Origin: an uncultured Collinsella sp.
GTDB lineage: Bacteria > Actinomycetota > Coriobacteriia > Coriobacteriales > Coriobacteriaceae
Length of the DNA stretch: 5,299 nt
Assembly (NCBI GenBank): GCA_959599635.1
Contig: CAUGJN010000127.1
Location: forward strand, 1-5,299
Direction: 5' to 3'
Shown here piece after piece: positions 5,273-5,299 of the stretch; within the stretch, counting starts at the first letter, position 1, and each line of letters begins with the position of its first letter. The notes beneath the pieces are model-generated. The model saw nothing but the letters and a program-made list of their open reading frames with translations, had not been told where the DNA came from and did no database searches. The position numbers and the translations under genes are program-made.

Positions 5273-5299
5273 GTAAAAAACGAGCGGCTCTAGAGGCGT

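Larger units (their letters stand above)
4883..5299. other. Upstream intergenic region with no gene, running to the window edge
   Basis: These 417 bases hold the XRE leader and promoter region, two small dyads, REP-like copy B and the palindromes at 5148-5272. A 52-codon frame on the - strand (ATG at 5260, stop beside the loop of copy B) crosses several stems and lacks a ribosome binding site, so it is not called. No gene is seen on the + strand up to the edge. Confidence 0.7.

Overview
The window reads as a GC-rich, low-redundancy bacterial chromosome segment. Gene style suggests a high-GC Gram-positive gut Actinomycetota, most likely a Coriobacteriia member such as Collinsella. The clues are an FtsX-type exporter with a long extracellular insert, an XRE regulator fused to membrane helices, and intergenic regions full of palindromes. 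This assignment is inference from protein style; no rRNA or marker gene is present.

Layout: (1) 1-671 (+) is the 3' part of an ABC transporter ATPase, cut by the left edge. (2) 677-3442 (+) is its partner, a large two-module FtsX/MacB-type permease starting 5 nt after the ATPase stop, so the two form an operon. (3) 3443-3961 is a convergent intergenic region with no believable gene, occupied by five successive palindromes: a terminator-like hairpin overlapping the permease stop, a second long hairpin, a 140-nt multi-stem palindrome, a small hairpin, and a REP-like hairpin. (4) 3962-4882 (-) encodes a 306-aa XRE/Cro-family DNA-binding protein with an acidic linker, 18-residue tandem repeats, a His-rich stretch and four C-terminal membrane helices. 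(5) 4883-5299 has no gene. It holds the regulator's ribosome binding site, a possible promoter, two short dyads that could be operators, a second REP-like hairpin related to the first, and nested palindromes at the right edge.

How they work together: the ATPase and permease should make one membrane exporter or mechanotransmission complex. The ATPase is of the MacB/LolD/BceA type; its substrate cannot be read from sequence. The XRE membrane protein is convergent with the operon, not part of it, and its dyads suggest autoregulation. The most notable non-coding feature is the pair of REP-like hairpins on either side of the XRE gene. They share ends and loop-proximal bases and differ in the mid-stem by compensatory changes. 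They look like two members of one palindromic repeat family, but no transposase is visible in the window.
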